NCBI RefSeq assembly: GCF_018035235.1
Contig: NZ_WPCV01000004.1
Coordinates: 434,001-498,000, forward strand
Direction: 5' to 3'
DNA length: 64,000 bases
Source of the DNA: Citrobacter sp. On2M
Lineage (GTDB): Bacteria > Pseudomonadota > Gammaproteobacteria > Enterobacterales > Enterobacteriaceae
The stretch's first letter is position 1. Each line of letters opens with the position of its first letter. The notes below the pieces were generated by a model. The model saw nothing but the letters and a program-made list of their open reading frames with translations. It was not told where the DNA came from and searched no databases. Positions 1 to 10,484 of the stretch are shown here, one piece after another. Position numbers and translations under genes: made by a program.

Positions 1-1
1 T

Positions 2-955
2 GTGCTGCGCATGTCTGAAGATCCAAAACGTCCAGAGCGTAAAATTCAGTTCTTTGTCGCGGTTTACCAACATCTGCGTGAACGTATTCGCCAGGATATT
101 ATCCGTACCGACGATCCGGTTGAAGCCATCGAACAGATGGAGATTGAACTGAGCCGTCTGACGGAAGAATTAACCTCCCGCGAACAGAAGCTGGCGATCA
201 GCTCTCGCAGCGTGGCGAATATTATTCGTAAGACGATCCAGCGCGAACAGAACCGTATTCGCATGCTGAACCAGGGGCTGCAAAGCGTGTCGTTTGGCCA
301 GGTAAACAGCGTGCGTCTGAACGTCAACGTACGTGAGACCCATGCCACCTTGCTGGACGTACTTTCCGAGCAGCATGAGCAGCACCAGGATCTGTTTAAC
401 AGCAATCGTCTGACCTTCTCTGAAGCGCTGGCGAAGCTGTATCAACGTCTGAATCCGCAGATTGACATGGGACAGCGTACGCCGCAAACCATAGGTGAAG
501 AGCTGTTGGACTACCGTAACTATCTGGAGATGGAAGTTGAGGTAAACCGAGGTTCTGACGGTTGGCTGCGTGCTGAATCAGGCGCGTTGTCAACGGGGGA
601 AGCGATCGGTACCGGGATGTCTATTCTGGTGATGGTCGTACAAAGCTGGGAAGATGAAGGGCGTAGACTGCGCGGGAAAGATATTTCTCCTTGCCGTCTG
701 CTGTTCCTTGACGAAGCTGCGCGACTTGATGCGCGCTCTATCGCGACCCTGTTTGAACTGTGCGAACGTCTGCAAATGCAGCTGATTATCGCCGCGCCGG
801 AAAACATCAGCCCGGAGAAAGGCACAACCTACAAACTGGTGCGTAAAGTCTTCCAGAACACTGAACACGTTCACGTGGTTGGTCTGCGTGGGTTTGCGCC
901 TCAGTTACCTGAGCCGCTGCCAGGGACCGAAGATGCCTCCTCGCAGGCAAGCTGA
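2..955 (+). CDS. mukB: Chromosome partition protein MukB, C-terminal part (5' end outside window)
   Basis: MukB is the SMC-like ATPase of the MukBEF condensin, which compacts and segregates the chromosome. Only the last ~317 of about 1,486 residues are present, because the frame is already open at the window edge. The visible part contains the end of the coiled coil (charged heptads, first ~150 residues) and the C-terminal head half-domain, with the ABC signature [10 protein letters not shown] near residue 195 and the Walker B segment [11 protein letters not shown]. The N-terminal Walker A lies upstream, outside the window. The gene ends at a TGA followed at once by an intrinsic terminator. 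It is the distal gene of the smtA–mukFEB cluster in relatives. Confidence 0.97.
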   Translation: MLRMSEDPKRPERKIQFFVAVYQHLRERIRQDIIRTDDPVEAIEQMEIELSRLTEELTSREQKLAISSRSVANIIRKTIQREQNRIRMLNQGLQSVSFGQVNSVRLNVNVRETHATLLDVLSEQHEQHQDLFNSNRLTFSEALAKLYQRLNPQIDMGQRTPQTIGEELLDYRNYLEMEVEVNRGSDGWLRAESGALSTGEAIGTGMSILVMVVQSWEDEGRRLRGKDISPCRLLFLDEAARLDARSIATLFELCERLQMQLIIAAPENISPEKGTTYKLVRKVFQNTEHVHVVGLRGFAPQLPEPLPGTEDASSQAS

Positions 956-960
956 ATAAA

Positions 961-990
961 AAGGCGGTCAAATGACCGCCTTTCTTCTTT
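961..990 (+). terminator. Intrinsic terminator after mukB
   Basis: A 10-bp perfect stem (AAGGCGGTCA / TGACCGCCTT) with a 2-nt loop is followed by a T-rich stretch, five bases after the mukB stop codon. Confidence 0.9.
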
Positions 991-1070
991 TCCGAAAAGT
1001 CTCAATTGCAGGTGCAATTTCTTTTAACTTCTTTACATTATACCAGGTAAAACATTGGCGAAGTTTATAT

Positions 1071-1119
1071 ACTGAAGTTAAGCCTGACGGGTATGCAGGC
1101 TTACTCGTCATACTTCAGT
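1071..1119 (+). other. Nested inverted repeat upstream of ldtD
   Basis: The outer arms ACTGAAGT (1071–1078) and ACTTCAGT (1112–1119) are perfectly complementary and enclose a second perfect pair, AAGCCTG (1080–1086) and CAGGCTT (1096–1102). The RNA could fold into a two-step hairpin about 80 nt before the ldtD start. It has no T-run, so it does not look like a terminator. A leader structure or an operator is possible; the function is unknown. Confidence 0.4.
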
Positions 1120-1200
1120 TGTATTGGCGTCTACAGGCGTTCCACACCCGGTTAATGGTGCCTGGCTATAGAGTATGATAAAGAAAACAGGGGGCAAGGG

Positions 1201-2952
1201 ATGTTGCTTAATAAAATGTATGGTCGTCGGCTGTCGGCAATCAGTTTGTGCCTGGCCGTAACATTCGCTCCACTGTTCAATGCGCAGGCCGATGAGCCTG
1301 AAATGATCCCTGGCGATAGCTCAGCGAGCGTCAGTGAACAGCCAACAGCGTTATCGCAACCGCAGGTACAATCTTCCGCGACGGCTATCATGGCGGGAAT
1401 TCAACCGCTGCCGCAGGGCGTGTCCGTTGATCAAGCCCGCGCCGAATTACAATCTCAACTTCCAGCGGGCTTCACGCCGGTTTATATGAACCAGCTGGAA
1501 CTGCTGTATGCCGCACGCGAAATGAAACCGATGTGGGAAAATCGTGATGCGGTAAAAGCCTTTCAGCAACAGTTAGCCGAGGTGGCGATTGCCGGGTTTC
1601 AGCCGCAGTTTACCTCCTGGGTTGCGCTTCTGACTGACCCGGCAGTGTCCGGCCAGGCGCGAGACATTGTGCTGTCTGATGCAATGATGGGATATCTGCA
1701 CTTTATAGCCAATATTCCCGTTAAAGGAAATCGCTGGCTCTATAGCGATAAGCCCTATGCGCTGACGACGCCGCCGATTTCCGTGATCAACCAGTGGCAG
1801 GTCGCGCTGGATAACGGCCAACTGACGTCGTTCGTCGCCAGCCTGGCGCCACAGCATCCGCAGTACGCCGTAATGCATGACTCACTACTCAAGCTGGTGA
1901 GCGATACGCAACCCTGGCCACGGTTAACCAGTACCGCGACGCTGCGTCCGGGAGAGTGGAGTAACGACATTCCCGCGCTGCGTGAAATTTTGCGCCGTAC
2001 TGGAATGCTGGGGTCTGCCGTCAGTACGTCTGCTAAAGAAGGTCGTAGCGCTTACGATCGTGAACTTGTCGACGCGGTAAAGCGGTTTCAGACATGGCAG
2101 GGGCTTGGCGCCGATGGCGCGATTGGCCCTGCGACGCGTGACTGGCTGAACGTAACGCCTGCTCAGCGTGCGGGAGTGCTGGCGTTAAATATTCAACGCT
2201 TGCGCCTGCTGCCGAGCGATCTGTCTACCGGTATCATGGTAAACATTCCTGCCTACTCGCTGGTTTATTATCAGAACGGAAATCAGGTGCTAGCCTCGCG
2301 CGTTATCGTCGGGCGCCCCGATCGTAAAACGCCGATGATGAGCAGTGCGCTGAATAATGTGGTCGTTAACCCGCCGTGGAATGTGCCGCCGACGCTGGCC
2401 CGAAAAGATATCTTGCCTAAATTATGGAATGATCCGGGGTATCTTGAACGCCATGGCTATACCGTGATGCGCGGCTGGAACAGTAAAGAGACGATAGATC
2501 CGTGGCAGGTTGACTGGGCCACCATCACCGCCTCTAATTTGCCGTTCCGCTTCCAGCAGGCTCCGGGTGCACGTAACTCGCTCGGGCGCTATAAATTCAA
2601 TATGCCGAGTTCGGATGCTATTTATCTGCACGATACGCCGAACCACAATCTGTTCCAGAAGGATACGCGGGCGTTAAGCTCCGGCTGCGTACGTGTGAAT
2701 AAGGCATCTGAGTTAGCGAATATGCTGCTACATGATGCGGGATGGAATGATACGCGCATCTCGGATGCCCTGAAGCAAGGGGATACGCGATACGTGAATA
2801 TCCGGCAGAATATTCCGGTTAACCTCTATTATCTGACCGCATTTGTTGGCCCGGATGGCCGCACGCAGTATCGTACAGATATTTACAATTACGATCTGAC
2901 AGCGCGATCCAGTGCACAAATTGTGTCAAAAGCTGAACAATTAATCAGATAA
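1201..2952 (+). CDS. ldtD: L,D-transpeptidase LdtD (YcbB)
   Basis: LdtD is a periplasmic enzyme that forms meso-DAP–meso-DAP (3-3) cross-links in peptidoglycan, a route to beta-lactam tolerance that bypasses penicillin-binding proteins. The 583-residue protein has a signal peptide (cleavage near AQA-DEP, residue ~30), a scaffold domain, a peptidoglycan-binding segment ([16 protein letters not shown]) and a C-terminal YkuD domain with the catalytic signature SSGCVRVN (Cys496) and a conserved His in HDTPNH. The start is supported by AGGGGG six bases upstream. It is about 32 residues shorter than E. coli LdtD (615 aa). The deletion falls in the low-complexity linker before the peptidoglycan-binding motif, so activity should be intact. 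In E. coli the gene is part of the Cpx envelope-stress response. Confidence 0.96.
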   Translation: MLLNKMYGRRLSAISLCLAVTFAPLFNAQADEPEMIPGDSSASVSEQPTALSQPQVQSSATAIMAGIQPLPQGVSVDQARAELQSQLPAGFTPVYMNQLELLYAAREMKPMWENRDAVKAFQQQLAEVAIAGFQPQFTSWVALLTDPAVSGQARDIVLSDAMMGYLHFIANIPVKGNRWLYSDKPYALTTPPISVINQWQVALDNGQLTSFVASLAPQHPQYAVMHDSLLKLVSDTQPWPRLTSTATLRPGEWSNDIPALREILRRTGMLGSAVSTSAKEGRSAYDRELVDAVKRFQTWQGLGADGAIGPATRDWLNVTPAQRAGVLALNIQRLRLLPSDLSTGIMVNIPAYSLVYYQNGNQVLASRVIVGRPDRKTPMMSSALNNVVVNPPWNVPPTLARKDILPKLWNDPGYLERHGYTVMRGWNSKETIDPWQVDWATITASNLPFRFQQAPGARNSLGRYKFNMPSSDAIYLHDTPNHNLFQKDTRALSSGCVRVNKASELANMLLHDAGWNDTRISDALKQGDTRYVNIRQNIPVNLYYLTAFVGPDGRTQYRTDIYNYDLTARSSAQIVSKAEQLIR

Positions 2953-2992
2953 ATGAAGCAGTTCGAGGAAAATGATTGTCGTAAGTTATGCG

Positions 2993-3029
2993 GGAAACGG
3001 GGCGGAATGGCTGTAAGCCCCGTGTTTCC
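2993..3029 (+). other. Hairpin between ldtD and mepK
   Basis: GGAAACGGGGC and GCCCCGTGTTTCC can pair with a 2-nt bulge around a 13-nt loop, 40 nt after the ldtD stop. No U-tract follows, so it may be an mRNA-stabilising end or a partial attenuator before mepK. Confidence 0.4.
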
Positions 3030-3129
3030 TGGGGTTGGGAGCCTTGACGTGGACTACTTAGCCAGATAAGGTTTCTCGCGTGCGCTAGAGCATACATACG
3101 ATAACATTGACCTTGTAGACCTTAATACC

Positions 3130-3678
3130 ATGGACAAATTTGACGCTAATCGCCGCAAACTGCTGGCGCTTGGTGGTATTGCCCTCGGCGCTGCCATCCT
3201 GCCTACGCCCGCGTTTGCCACTCTTTCCACCCCACGTCCGCGTATATTGACTCTGAATAACCTGCATACCGGTGAGTCAATAAAAGCAGAGTTTTTTGAT
3301 GGCAGGGGCTATATTCAGGACGAATTAGCAAAACTTAACCACTTTTTCCGTGATTTTCGGGCCAATAAAGTGAAATCCATTGACCCGGGATTGTTTGATC
3401 AACTCTTCCGTCTGCAGGGCCTGCTGGGCACGCGTAAACCCGTACAGCTAATCTCAGGCTATCGCTCTATCGATACCAATAACGAACTCCGTGCACGCAG
3501 CCGGGGTGTGGCAAAGAAAAGCTACCACACCAAAGGCCAGGCCATGGATTTCCATATTGAAGGCATCGCATTAAGCAATATTCGCAAAGCTGCGTTATCT
3601 ATGCGCGCAGGTGGTGTAGGATACTACCCCAGCAGTAACTTTGTGCATATCGACACCGGGCCTGCCCGGCACTGGTGA
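3130..3678 (+). CDS. mepK: Murein endopeptidase MepK (YcbK)
   Basis: MepK is a zinc endopeptidase of the M15/DUF882 family that cleaves peptidoglycan cross-links, with preference for 3-3 bonds, during wall growth. The 182-residue protein begins with a twin-arginine type signal (ANRRKLLALGG, then a hydrophobic stretch ending PAFA), implying folded export by Tat. Zinc ligands fit H133 in YHTKGQAMDFH, D140 and H173 in FVHIDTG near the C-terminus. The gene lies 177 bp after ldtD and 28 bp before gloC on the same strand. Its neighbour makes the bonds it cuts, so the pairing makes biological sense. Confidence 0.94.
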   Translation: MDKFDANRRKLLALGGIALGAAILPTPAFATLSTPRPRILTLNNLHTGESIKAEFFDGRGYIQDELAKLNHFFRDFRANKVKSIDPGLFDQLFRLQGLLGTRKPVQLISGYRSIDTNNELRARSRGVAKKSYHTKGQAMDFHIEGIALSNIRKAALSMRAGGVGYYPSSNFVHIDTGPARHW

Positions 3679-3706
3679 TCCATAAGCTTAATGAAACAGG
3701 AGCTGT

Positions 3707-4354
3707 ATGAACTATCGTATTATTCCGGTCACTGCATTCGCCCAGAACTGCTCGTTAATCTGGTGTGAGCAGACTCGTCTGGCCGCGCTTGTCGATCCCG
3801 GCGGTGATGCCGAGAAAATCAAACAGGAAGTGGATGCCAGCGGTCTGACGCTTATGCAGATTCTGCTTACCCACGGTCATCTTGACCATGTAGGGGCAGC
3901 GGCTGAACTGGCACAGCATTATGGTGTTCCGGTTATTGGTCCGGAAAAAGAAGATGAGTTCTGGTTACAGGGACTCCCAGCTCAGAGCCGCATGTTTGGC
4001 CTGGGCGATTGTGAGCCGCTGACGCCCGATCGCTGGCTGAATGAAGGCGACAGAGTAAGCGTTGGTAACGTGACGTTACAGGTGCTGCATTGCCCGGGCC
4101 ACACGCCGGGACATGTGGTTTTCTTTGATGAGCAATCAAAGTTACTGATTTCTGGTGATGTGATTTTTAAAGGCGGCGTAGGGCGCAGCGATTTTCCACG
4201 CGGAGATCACAACCAATTGATTGATTCGATTAAACGTAAACTTTTACCATTGGGTGATGACGTGACGTTTATTCCGGGTCACGGCCCACTTTCTACACTG
4301 GGTAACGAACGGCTACATAACCCGTTCCTGCAGGATGAAATGCCCGTCTGGTAA
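3707..4354 (+). CDS. gloC: Type II glyoxalase GloC (YcbL), metallo-beta-lactamase fold
   Basis: GloC hydrolyses S-D-lactoylglutathione to D-lactate and glutathione, the second step of methylglyoxal detoxification. The 215-residue cytoplasmic protein carries the binuclear-metal motif THGHLDHVG (residues ~55–63), a downstream His in HCPGHTPGH, the Asp in ISGDVIF and a final His in IPGHGP. It is shorter than GloB (about 250 aa) because it lacks the C-terminal helical domain, as expected of YcbL. It follows mepK by 28 bp and is closed by a bidirectional terminator. mgsA, the methylglyoxal producer, is elsewhere in this window. Confidence 0.94.
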   Translation: MNYRIIPVTAFAQNCSLIWCEQTRLAALVDPGGDAEKIKQEVDASGLTLMQILLTHGHLDHVGAAAELAQHYGVPVIGPEKEDEFWLQGLPAQSRMFGLGDCEPLTPDRWLNEGDRVSVGNVTLQVLHCPGHTPGHVVFFDEQSKLLISGDVIFKGGVGRSDFPRGDHNQLIDSIKRKLLPLGDDVTFIPGHGPLSTLGNERLHNPFLQDEMPVW

Positions 4355-4369
4355 CACCGCAGATAAATA

Positions 4370-4396
4370 AAAAGGCCGCGATTGCGGCCTTTTTTA
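4370..4396. terminator. Bidirectional terminator between gloC and aspC
   Basis: AAAAAGGCCGC-GATT-GCGGCCTTTTTT forms a GC-rich stem with A- and T-runs on both sides. It serves the convergent genes gloC (+) and aspC (−). Confidence 0.93.
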
Positions 4397-4407
4397 TGCG
4401 CGATAAA

Positions 4408-5598
4408 TTACAGTACTGCGACAATCGCTTCGCACAGCGGTGCCATGTTATCTGGCGTCATTCCTGCGACGTTTACACGCCCGGAAGCGACGGCATAGAC
4501 ACCAAACTCTTCACGCAGACGCAGAACCTGTTCTTTTGTCAGGCCGCTGAAAGAGAACATGCCGTTCTGTTTGATGATAAAGCTGAAGTCGCTGTTCGCA
4601 CCTTTTTCCTGCAGCGTATTCACGAACAGTAAACGCATGCGCTGAATGCGTTGGCGCATATCAGTCAGTTCCTGTTCCCAGATAGCCCGCAACGCGTCGT
4701 TGCTCAGAATCGTGGCAACTACGGATGCTCCGTGGGCTGGCGGGTTGGAATAGTTAGCGCGAATGGCGGATTTCATCTGACTAAACGCACGGTCGACGGT
4801 TTCAGCATCAGCTGCAACCAGCGTACAGGCGCCTACGCGCTCATTGTAAAGACCAAAGTTCTTGGAGTAGGAACTGGCGACAATCAGCTCTTTGTGCAGC
4901 GCGGCGAACGCGCGCAGACCTTCGGCATCTTCTTCCAGACCGCGGGCAAAGCCCTGGTATGCGAAGTCAAACAGCGGCAACCATCCTTTTTCGACAGAAA
5001 GCTGAGCCAACGTTTGCCACTGTTCAAGCGTAGGATCGATACCGGTTGGGTTATGGCAGCAGCCGTGGAACAGTACTACATCGCCAGCCTGCGCTTCGCT
5101 GAGGCTTGCCAGCAGCGCATCAAAGTCTAATGAGTGGTTCGCTGCATCATAATAGTTGTATTCACGAACTTCCAGACCGGCAGAGTTAAAGACGCTCTTA
5201 TGGTTCGGCCAGCTTGGATTGCTCACCCATACGCGTTTAGTCGACGTATTTTTTGCGAGGAAATCAGCTGCCACTCGCAGTGCGCCAGTGCCGCCAGGAG
5301 TCTGTGCTGTACGTGCGCGCTTATCAATGATAAGCGAACTCGTTTTACCAAACAGTAATTCCTGAGTGCAACGACCAAACTCTGGAATACCGTCAATGCC
5401 AAGGTAATTTTTGGTGGTTTCATTTTCCAGTATATATTGCTCGGCTTTTTTAACGCTGGTCAGTACTGGCGTTTTGCCTGTCTCATCTTTATATACACCG
5501 ATCCCGAGGTTTATTTTTCCAGGGCGATCATCGGCACGAAACAAATCAGCCAGACCCAAAATGGGGTCGGCAGGAGCAGCGGTAATGTTCTCAAACAT
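4408..5598 (-). CDS. aspC: Aspartate aminotransferase
   Basis: AspC is a PLP-dependent class I aminotransferase that interconverts aspartate and 2-oxoglutarate with oxaloacetate and glutamate; it also acts on aromatic amino acids. The 396-residue protein has the usual length. The PLP-binding lysine lies in [15 protein letters not shown], the cofactor and carboxylate contacts in [11 protein letters not shown], and substrate-binding Arg is seen in ASGRVNVAG near the C-terminus. The start ATG gives the canonical MFENI N-terminus. The gene is transcribed alone, with a terminator shared with gloC downstream and the ompF terminator upstream. Confidence 0.97.
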   Translation of the reverse strand: MFENITAAPADPILGLADLFRADDRPGKINLGIGVYKDETGKTPVLTSVKKAEQYILENETTKNYLGIDGIPEFGRCTQELLFGKTSSLIIDKRARTAQTPGGTGALRVAADFLAKNTSTKRVWVSNPSWPNHKSVFNSAGLEVREYNYYDAANHSLDFDALLASLSEAQAGDVVLFHGCCHNPTGIDPTLEQWQTLAQLSVEKGWLPLFDFAYQGFARGLEEDAEGLRAFAALHKELIVASSYSKNFGLYNERVGACTLVAADAETVDRAFSQMKSAIRANYSNPPAHGASVVATILSNDALRAIWEQELTDMRQRIQRMRLLFVNTLQEKGANSDFSFIIKQNGMFSFSGLTKEQVLRLREEFGVYAVASGRVNVAGMTPDNMAPLCEAIVAVL

Positions 5599-5727
5599 GA
5601 CGAGGTTCCATAGTGATTACAGAAGGGAAGTCCGCTATCAGGTTAACGGTAGATTTACAAAATGCCAACCGTTACTGGCGAAAAGCTGAGGTGTTTTTTT
5701 AAGACGCAAGAATCCGCTGGCAGATAT

Positions 5728-5756
5728 AAAAAAACAGGACCGAAGTCCTGTTTTTA
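5728..5756 (-). terminator. Intrinsic terminator of ompF
   Basis: On the minus strand AAAAACAGGACTTCGGTCCTGTTTTTTT forms a stem with a stable TTCG-type loop and a long T-run, 26 bases past the ompF stop codon. Confidence 0.93.
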
Positions 5757-5781
5757 AGGCATTTAACAAAGAGGTCTGCTA

Positions 5782-6858
5782 TTAGAACTGGTAAACGATA
5801 CCAACTGCAACGATGTCGTCAGAGTTCACGCCCAGTTTGTTGTCAGAATCGATTTGGTTAATCTTGTAGTCAACATAGGTGGACATGTTTTTGTTGAAGT
5901 AGTAGGTCGCACCTACTTCGAAGTAATCGACCAGATCCACATCACCGATACCTTCTACGTCTTTCGCTTTAGACTTGTTGTAGGAGAGGGACGGACGCAG
6001 GCCGAAATCGAACTGGTACTGAGCAACGACGAATACGTCTTCAGTTTTGTTCGCAAAACCGCTGTTACCAGCACCTGAGATGCGGGTCGCGTTACGGGTT
6101 TCACCGTAGTTAGCTGCCAGGTAGATGTTGTTAGCATCGTATTTCACGCCGGTCGCCCACTGCTCAGCTTTTTTACCGCCATTGCCGTAGAAAGAGTTTT
6201 CCTGCGCGTTGGTGCGGTCAGCTGCGCCGTAAGCACCCACGATACCGAAACCATCCATTTCGTAGCTTACAGAACCGCCAACGCCGTCGCCGTTAGAGCG
6301 ACCGGTATTGCCATCACGTTCGTTTTTACCCAAATACTGGATACCGAAGTTCAGACCGTCAACCAGACCGAAGAAGTTGGAGTTACGGTAGGTTGCAACA
6401 CCACCAACACGACCAACGAAGAAGTTGTCGCTGTATGCGGTATCACCACCAAATTCTGGCAGCATATCGGTGTAACCCAGAGCATCGTAAACGATACCGT
6501 AGTTACGACCGTAGTCGAAAGAACCCAGGTCTGCGTATTTCAGACCAGCGAATGCCAGACGGGTTTTGTTGCCGTTCTGAGCGTCACTACCGCCTTCAGA
6601 GTTGTTACCGGCAAAGTTGTATTCCCACTGACCGTAACCGGACAGCTCGGAGTTAATCTGAGTTTCCCCTTTGAAACCAAGACGAGCATAAGTCTGATCG
6701 CCATCGTCAGCAGCGCTGTCAGAAAAATAATGCAGACCAACGGTTTTACCGTAGATATCCAGCTTGTTACCATCTTTGTTGTAAACTTCTGCAGCGTTAG
6801 CTGCCCCGGCTACCAGCAGAGCAGGGATAACCACTGCCAGAATATTGCGCTTCATCAT
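5782..6858 (-). CDS. ompF: Outer membrane porin OmpF
   Basis: OmpF is a trimeric general-diffusion porin for small hydrophilic solutes. The 358-residue precursor has a 22-residue signal peptide ([24 protein letters not shown]), the pore-constricting loop 3 motif PEFGGD, and alternating beta-strand segments ending in a C-terminal Phe (GIVYQF), the usual outer-membrane assembly signal. OmpC and PhoE share this family, but position between aspC and asnS and the leader sequence identify OmpF. The ribosome-binding region GAGGGTAATAAATA before the double ATG matches the segment paired by the sRNA MicF in E. coli. OmpR-type sites lie further upstream. Confidence 0.95.
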   Translation of the reverse strand: MMKRNILAVVIPALLVAGAANAAEVYNKDGNKLDIYGKTVGLHYFSDSAADDGDQTYARLGFKGETQINSELSGYGQWEYNFAGNNSEGGSDAQNGNKTRLAFAGLKYADLGSFDYGRNYGIVYDALGYTDMLPEFGGDTAYSDNFFVGRVGGVATYRNSNFFGLVDGLNFGIQYLGKNERDGNTGRSNGDGVGGSVSYEMDGFGIVGAYGAADRTNAQENSFYGNGGKKAEQWATGVKYDANNIYLAANYGETRNATRISGAGNSGFANKTEDVFVVAQYQFDFGLRPSLSYNKSKAKDVEGIGDVDLVDYFEVGATYYFNKNMSTYVDYKINQIDSDNKLGVNSDDIVAVGIVYQF

Positions 6859-7030
6859 TATTTATTACCCTCATTGGTTTTTATATGACACCTGCCACTG
6901 CCGCCAATAAATTCCGTCAATTAAAATTTACGGAACTATTGATGAGAGTTTGGTGTCTTTATGTGTCTGACAGGCATCTTTCCATTCAAACTATCGTTTC
7001 GCTACCGTCAAAGTGCTACAAATATAAAGA

Positions 7031-7080
7031 TTTGGTTTCAGAAAGAAAAAATGTGTAACAAAATGTTGTTTTTGTGCAAC
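7031..7080 (-). promoter_or_regulatory. OmpR-type binding region upstream of ompF
   Basis: Read on the minus strand, this stretch contains GTTACAC, a poly-T run and TTCTGAAACCAAATC, closely resembling the E. coli ompF F1–F2–F3 OmpR sites at a matching distance from the start codon. The call rests on remembered E. coli sequence. It implies osmolarity-responsive EnvZ/OmpR control. Confidence 0.65.
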
Positions 7081-7403
7081 TTTGTGAACAACGTCAAACT
7101 TCAGATGTCTCTGCACTAAAATTCACCGCTTTTAATTCTATTTATATGATTTTCTTATGTTTAATTTTGATAAGGCATTTTTTGCTGTGTTGCATCGCAA
7201 AGATCCGGTTTTCCAGATGGCTATTTTTGGACGTCTGGAATGCTGTGCGCGTGGTCATAAAGTGTACTATTTAATCAGAAAATGCTAATCCACAATAAAA
7301 GTGCTGATTTTTTTTTGTGCGAATGTGTTGCGGTGAAATAATAAGTAACAGGAAAAGGGAAAGTTGTGTTTTAAGTGAAGAGTCCCATCGTGGGGAAACG
7401 GGT
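7081..7403. other. Intergenic DNA between ompF and asnS, no gene seen
   Basis: This is the outer part of the 590-bp ompF–asnS gap, moderately AT-rich and without a credible frame having a ribosome-binding site. It may contain further upstream ompF control sequence; I see nothing definite. Confidence 0.5.
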
Positions 7404-7431
7404 ACAAAAAAGGCCAGCAGTGCTGGCCTTT
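7404..7431 (-). terminator. Intrinsic terminator of asnS
   Basis: On the minus strand AGGCCAGCACTGCTGGCCTTTTTT forms a perfect GC-rich stem followed by a T-run, just past the asnS stop codon. Confidence 0.92.
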
Positions 7432-7448
7432 GAATCAAACATTCAGGT

Positions 7449-8849
7449 TTAGAAAGTGGCGTTACGCGGTGTACGCGGGAATGGGATAACGTCACGGACG
7501 TTTTGTACGCCAGTAACGTAAGCGATTAAACGCTCAAAGCCCAAACCGAAGCCGGAATGCGGAACGGTACCGTAGCGACGCAGGTCGCGATACCACCAGT
7601 AATCTTCTTTATTCAGACCCATTTCCAGCATGCGGGCATCCAGTACGTCCAGACGTTCTTCACGCTGAGAACCACCGATGATTTCACCGATTCCCGGGGC
7701 CAGAACGTCCATTGCCGCAACGGTTTTACCATCTTCATTAAGGCGCATATAAAACGCTTTGATATCTTTCGGGTAGTTTTTAACTACGACCGGCGCTTTA
7801 AAGTGCTCTTCAGCAAGATAACGCTCATGCTCGGAAGAGAGATCCACACCCCAGTAAACCGGGTTTTCGAACTTTTTGCCGCATTTTTCCAGAATGCTCA
7901 CCGCGTCGGTATAGTCCACTTGTGCGAAGTCAGCGTCAATAAAACGTTCCAGGCGCGAAATCGCATCTTTGTCGACACGTTCAGCGAAGAATTTCATATC
8001 ATCCGCACGCTCTGCCAATACGGCTTTGAACGCGTATTTCAGCATCGCTTCAGCCAGACCTGCAACATCGTTCAGGTCGGCGAACGCCACTTCGGGTTCC
8101 AGCATCCAGAACTCTGCCAGGTGACGACTGGTGTTAGAGTTTTCCGCACGGAAAGTCGGACCAAAGGTATAAATTTTGGACAGGGCGCAGGCGTAAGTTT
8201 CGCCGTTTAACTGACCGGAAACGGTCAGGAACGCTTCCTTACCAAAGAAGTCTTTATCGAAATCGACTTTACCCTGATCGTTACGCGGCAGGTTTTCCAG
8301 ATCCAGCGTAGAAACACGGAACATTTCACCCGCACCTTCCGTATCGGAAGCGGTGATCAGCGGAGTCGATACCCAGAAGAAACCCTGCTCGTGGAAGAAG
8401 CGATGCAGCGCTTGCGCCAGCGTATGACGTACGCGCGCTACCGCACCAATCATATTGGTACGCGGACGCATGTGCGCCACTTCACGCAGATATTCAATGC
8501 TATGACGCTTAGCCGCCATTGGGTAGGTATCAGGATCTTCAACCCAGCCCGCGACTTCAACCTCAGTGGCCTGAATTTCAAAGCTCTGTCCTTGCCCAGG
8601 GGATGCAACGACTTTACCCGTTACAATAACTGAACAACCTGTCGTCAGGCGCAGTACGTCCTGATTGTAATTGGGCAGAGAATTATTGATGACGGCCTGT
8701 ACAGGATCAAAGCAGGAACCGTCATAAACGGCGAGGAAGGAGATGCCAGCTTTTGAATCTCGGCGGGTACGCACCCATCCGCGCACGGTGACTTCGCTGT
8801 CAACGGCTACGCGGCCCTGGAGTACGTCGGCTACAGGCACAACGCTCAT
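7449..8849 (-). CDS. asnS: Asparaginyl-tRNA synthetase
   Basis: AsnS charges tRNA-Asn with asparagine in the cytoplasm. The 466-residue protein has an N-terminal OB-fold anticodon-binding domain ([14 protein letters not shown]) and a class IIb catalytic core, with motif 2 around [21 protein letters not shown] and motif 3 GFGLGFERL near the C-terminus. The chosen start gives MSVVPVADV as in relatives; a longer in-frame extension to 8885 has no support, and AGAGAG lies just before this ATG. A −10-like TATATA is visible upstream around 8875. Confidence 0.97.
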   Translation of the reverse strand: MSVVPVADVLQGRVAVDSEVTVRGWVRTRRDSKAGISFLAVYDGSCFDPVQAVINNSLPNYNQDVLRLTTGCSVIVTGKVVASPGQGQSFEIQATEVEVAGWVEDPDTYPMAAKRHSIEYLREVAHMRPRTNMIGAVARVRHTLAQALHRFFHEQGFFWVSTPLITASDTEGAGEMFRVSTLDLENLPRNDQGKVDFDKDFFGKEAFLTVSGQLNGETYACALSKIYTFGPTFRAENSNTSRHLAEFWMLEPEVAFADLNDVAGLAEAMLKYAFKAVLAERADDMKFFAERVDKDAISRLERFIDADFAQVDYTDAVSILEKCGKKFENPVYWGVDLSSEHERYLAEEHFKAPVVVKNYPKDIKAFYMRLNEDGKTVAAMDVLAPGIGEIIGGSQREERLDVLDARMLEMGLNKEDYWWYRDLRRYGTVPHSGFGLGFERLIAYVTGVQNVRDVIPFPRTPRNATF

Positions 8850-8988
8850 AATATTCTCTCTGTTAATAGTCGGATATATAAACACATGTCCACCCGTAAT
8901 GGGGGGATACCTATGTTACCTGGCATCTGCAATCAGACAAGCAGAATTAGTAGCTGGAGTGAAAGATTTCGGAAATAAATGCGAATTA

Positions 8989-9011
8989 GGGAGCCCAAAT
9001 GGCTCCCTGGA
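8989..9011 (-). terminator. Hairpin terminator after pncB
   Basis: AGGGAGCC-CAAAT-GGCTCCCT forms a perfect 8-bp stem immediately beyond the pncB stop codon. The U-tract is weak, so termination may be partial. Confidence 0.7.
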
Positions 9012-9015
9012 AGGT

Positions 9016-10218
9016 TTAACTGGCTTTTTTAATATGCGGGAGATCGAAGGCTTTGCGCAGCGCACGAACAAACGCTTTATCGTGGCAGATGGTTTTACCC
9101 GGGCTGTCAGATAACTTCGCCACTGGTTTGCCGTTACATTCCACCAGCTTGATGACTATATTGAGCGGCTTAACCTGGGGAATATCACAGGTTAGTCGTG
9201 TCCCAATGCCAAAACTCAACTGCACACGAGAAGAGAAGTGGCGGTAGAGCTCAATCGCTTTTTTCAGATCGAGGTTATCTGAAAACACCAGCGTTTTGCT
9301 CAGCGGGTCAATGCCCAGTTTTTCATAATGGGCGATGGCTTTTTCACCCCATTCCACCGGATCGCCTGAGTCATGGCGTAAACCCTGGTAGCGGGTCGCA
9401 AACTCGACGCCAAAGTCGCGTAGAAACGCATCCATGGTGATGCAATCTGTCAGCGCGATGCCGAGTTGGTCAGGGTATTCATTTAACCAGGCGGCCAGAG
9501 CAACGCGCTGGCTGGTGGCAAGCTCGGGGCTGATTTGCTGATGAGCCTGGAACCACTCATGCGCCTGCGTACCCATTGGTGTTAATGACAGGCGGCGGGC
9601 GAGATCGTAGTTGCTGGTACCGACAAACCAGGACTCTTGCTGCAGGCGTTTAACAATAGCCTGCTGGACTTCACGTGAAAAACGACGACGCGTGCCGAAA
9701 TCCATCAGATGGAAGCGGGACATATCGACATCTTTTGTTAAAGCAGAGAATTCTACTAGTTTACTTTCCAACTCATCGAGTGCCTGTGGGACGCCTGATT
9801 CAGGCGAACGGTAATGGTGTACCAGCTCGCTTATTACCGCCAACAGCGGAACTTCCCACATGATCACTTCGCGCCATGGACCAGTTAAGCGAATGTTCAA
9901 CTTACCGTTATCATTGGTGACGCAAACCTGTTCCGGGTTATAGCGGAAATCACGTAACCAGGTAAGGTAATCAGCTTTGAAGAAAGGCAGGCCGGAGAGC
10001 CACTGGTACTCGTCCTCCTGCAGTCGCAGGTGCTGCATAGCATTCACCTGCTCACGAATAGAATCGGCATAAATACCGAGCAGGTCATCGCCACGGCAAC
10101 GAAATTCAGCCGCTACTTGTACATCATAGTAGTGGTGAAAAACGGCTTGCTGCATATGCAACTTATAAGCGTCTGTATCCAGCAGCGAGTGCAGAACAGG
10201 AGAAGCGAATTGTGTCAT
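9016..10218 (-). CDS. pncB: Nicotinate phosphoribosyltransferase
   Basis: PncB converts nicotinate plus PRPP to nicotinate mononucleotide, using ATP hydrolysis, in NAD salvage. The 400-residue length is canonical. Landmarks include DFGTRRRFS, the phosphorylatable active-site His region in [15 protein letters not shown], and [11 protein letters not shown] for PRPP phosphate binding. The start ATG gives [19 protein letters not shown]; a longer in-frame ATG at 10266 overlaps the NadR operator and is rejected. Control by NadR is implied by the box upstream, so transcription falls when NAD is plentiful. Confidence 0.97.
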   Translation of the reverse strand: MTQFASPVLHSLLDTDAYKLHMQQAVFHHYYDVQVAAEFRCRGDDLLGIYADSIREQVNAMQHLRLQEDEYQWLSGLPFFKADYLTWLRDFRYNPEQVCVTNDNGKLNIRLTGPWREVIMWEVPLLAVISELVHHYRSPESGVPQALDELESKLVEFSALTKDVDMSRFHLMDFGTRRRFSREVQQAIVKRLQQESWFVGTSNYDLARRLSLTPMGTQAHEWFQAHQQISPELATSQRVALAAWLNEYPDQLGIALTDCITMDAFLRDFGVEFATRYQGLRHDSGDPVEWGEKAIAHYEKLGIDPLSKTLVFSDNLDLKKAIELYRHFSSRVQLSFGIGTRLTCDIPQVKPLNIVIKLVECNGKPVAKLSDSPGKTICHDKAFVRALRKAFDLPHIKKAS

Positions 10219-10247
10219 AGGTGCGCAGTAGCATCCTCTCACGGGAG

Positions 10248-10265
10248 CGTTTAGTACAATAAACA
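10248..10265 (-). promoter_or_regulatory. NadR operator of pncB
   Basis: On the minus strand TGTTTA-TTGTAC-TAAACG matches the NadR consensus TGTTTA-N6-TAAACA at 11 of 12 positions. It lies about 30 bp before the pncB start. Confidence 0.85.
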
Positions 10266-10484
10266 ACTAAGAAAACCGCTGGAGTATACCCTGTTTAGCG
10301 ATTTATTGAACCCCGATCACACCATAAGCTGTCTTTCTGGTCGAGGGCAATTCGTGCCGCGTGTTATAAAAATGTAGCAAAAAGGGCGTTTGTGCCTGAA
10401 AAGATGAACATTCTGCGTAGCGCGATTTACGCAACAGGAATAGACTGAAGCCGAGACTCTACCAAAGATGCTAAAGGTTTTTTT

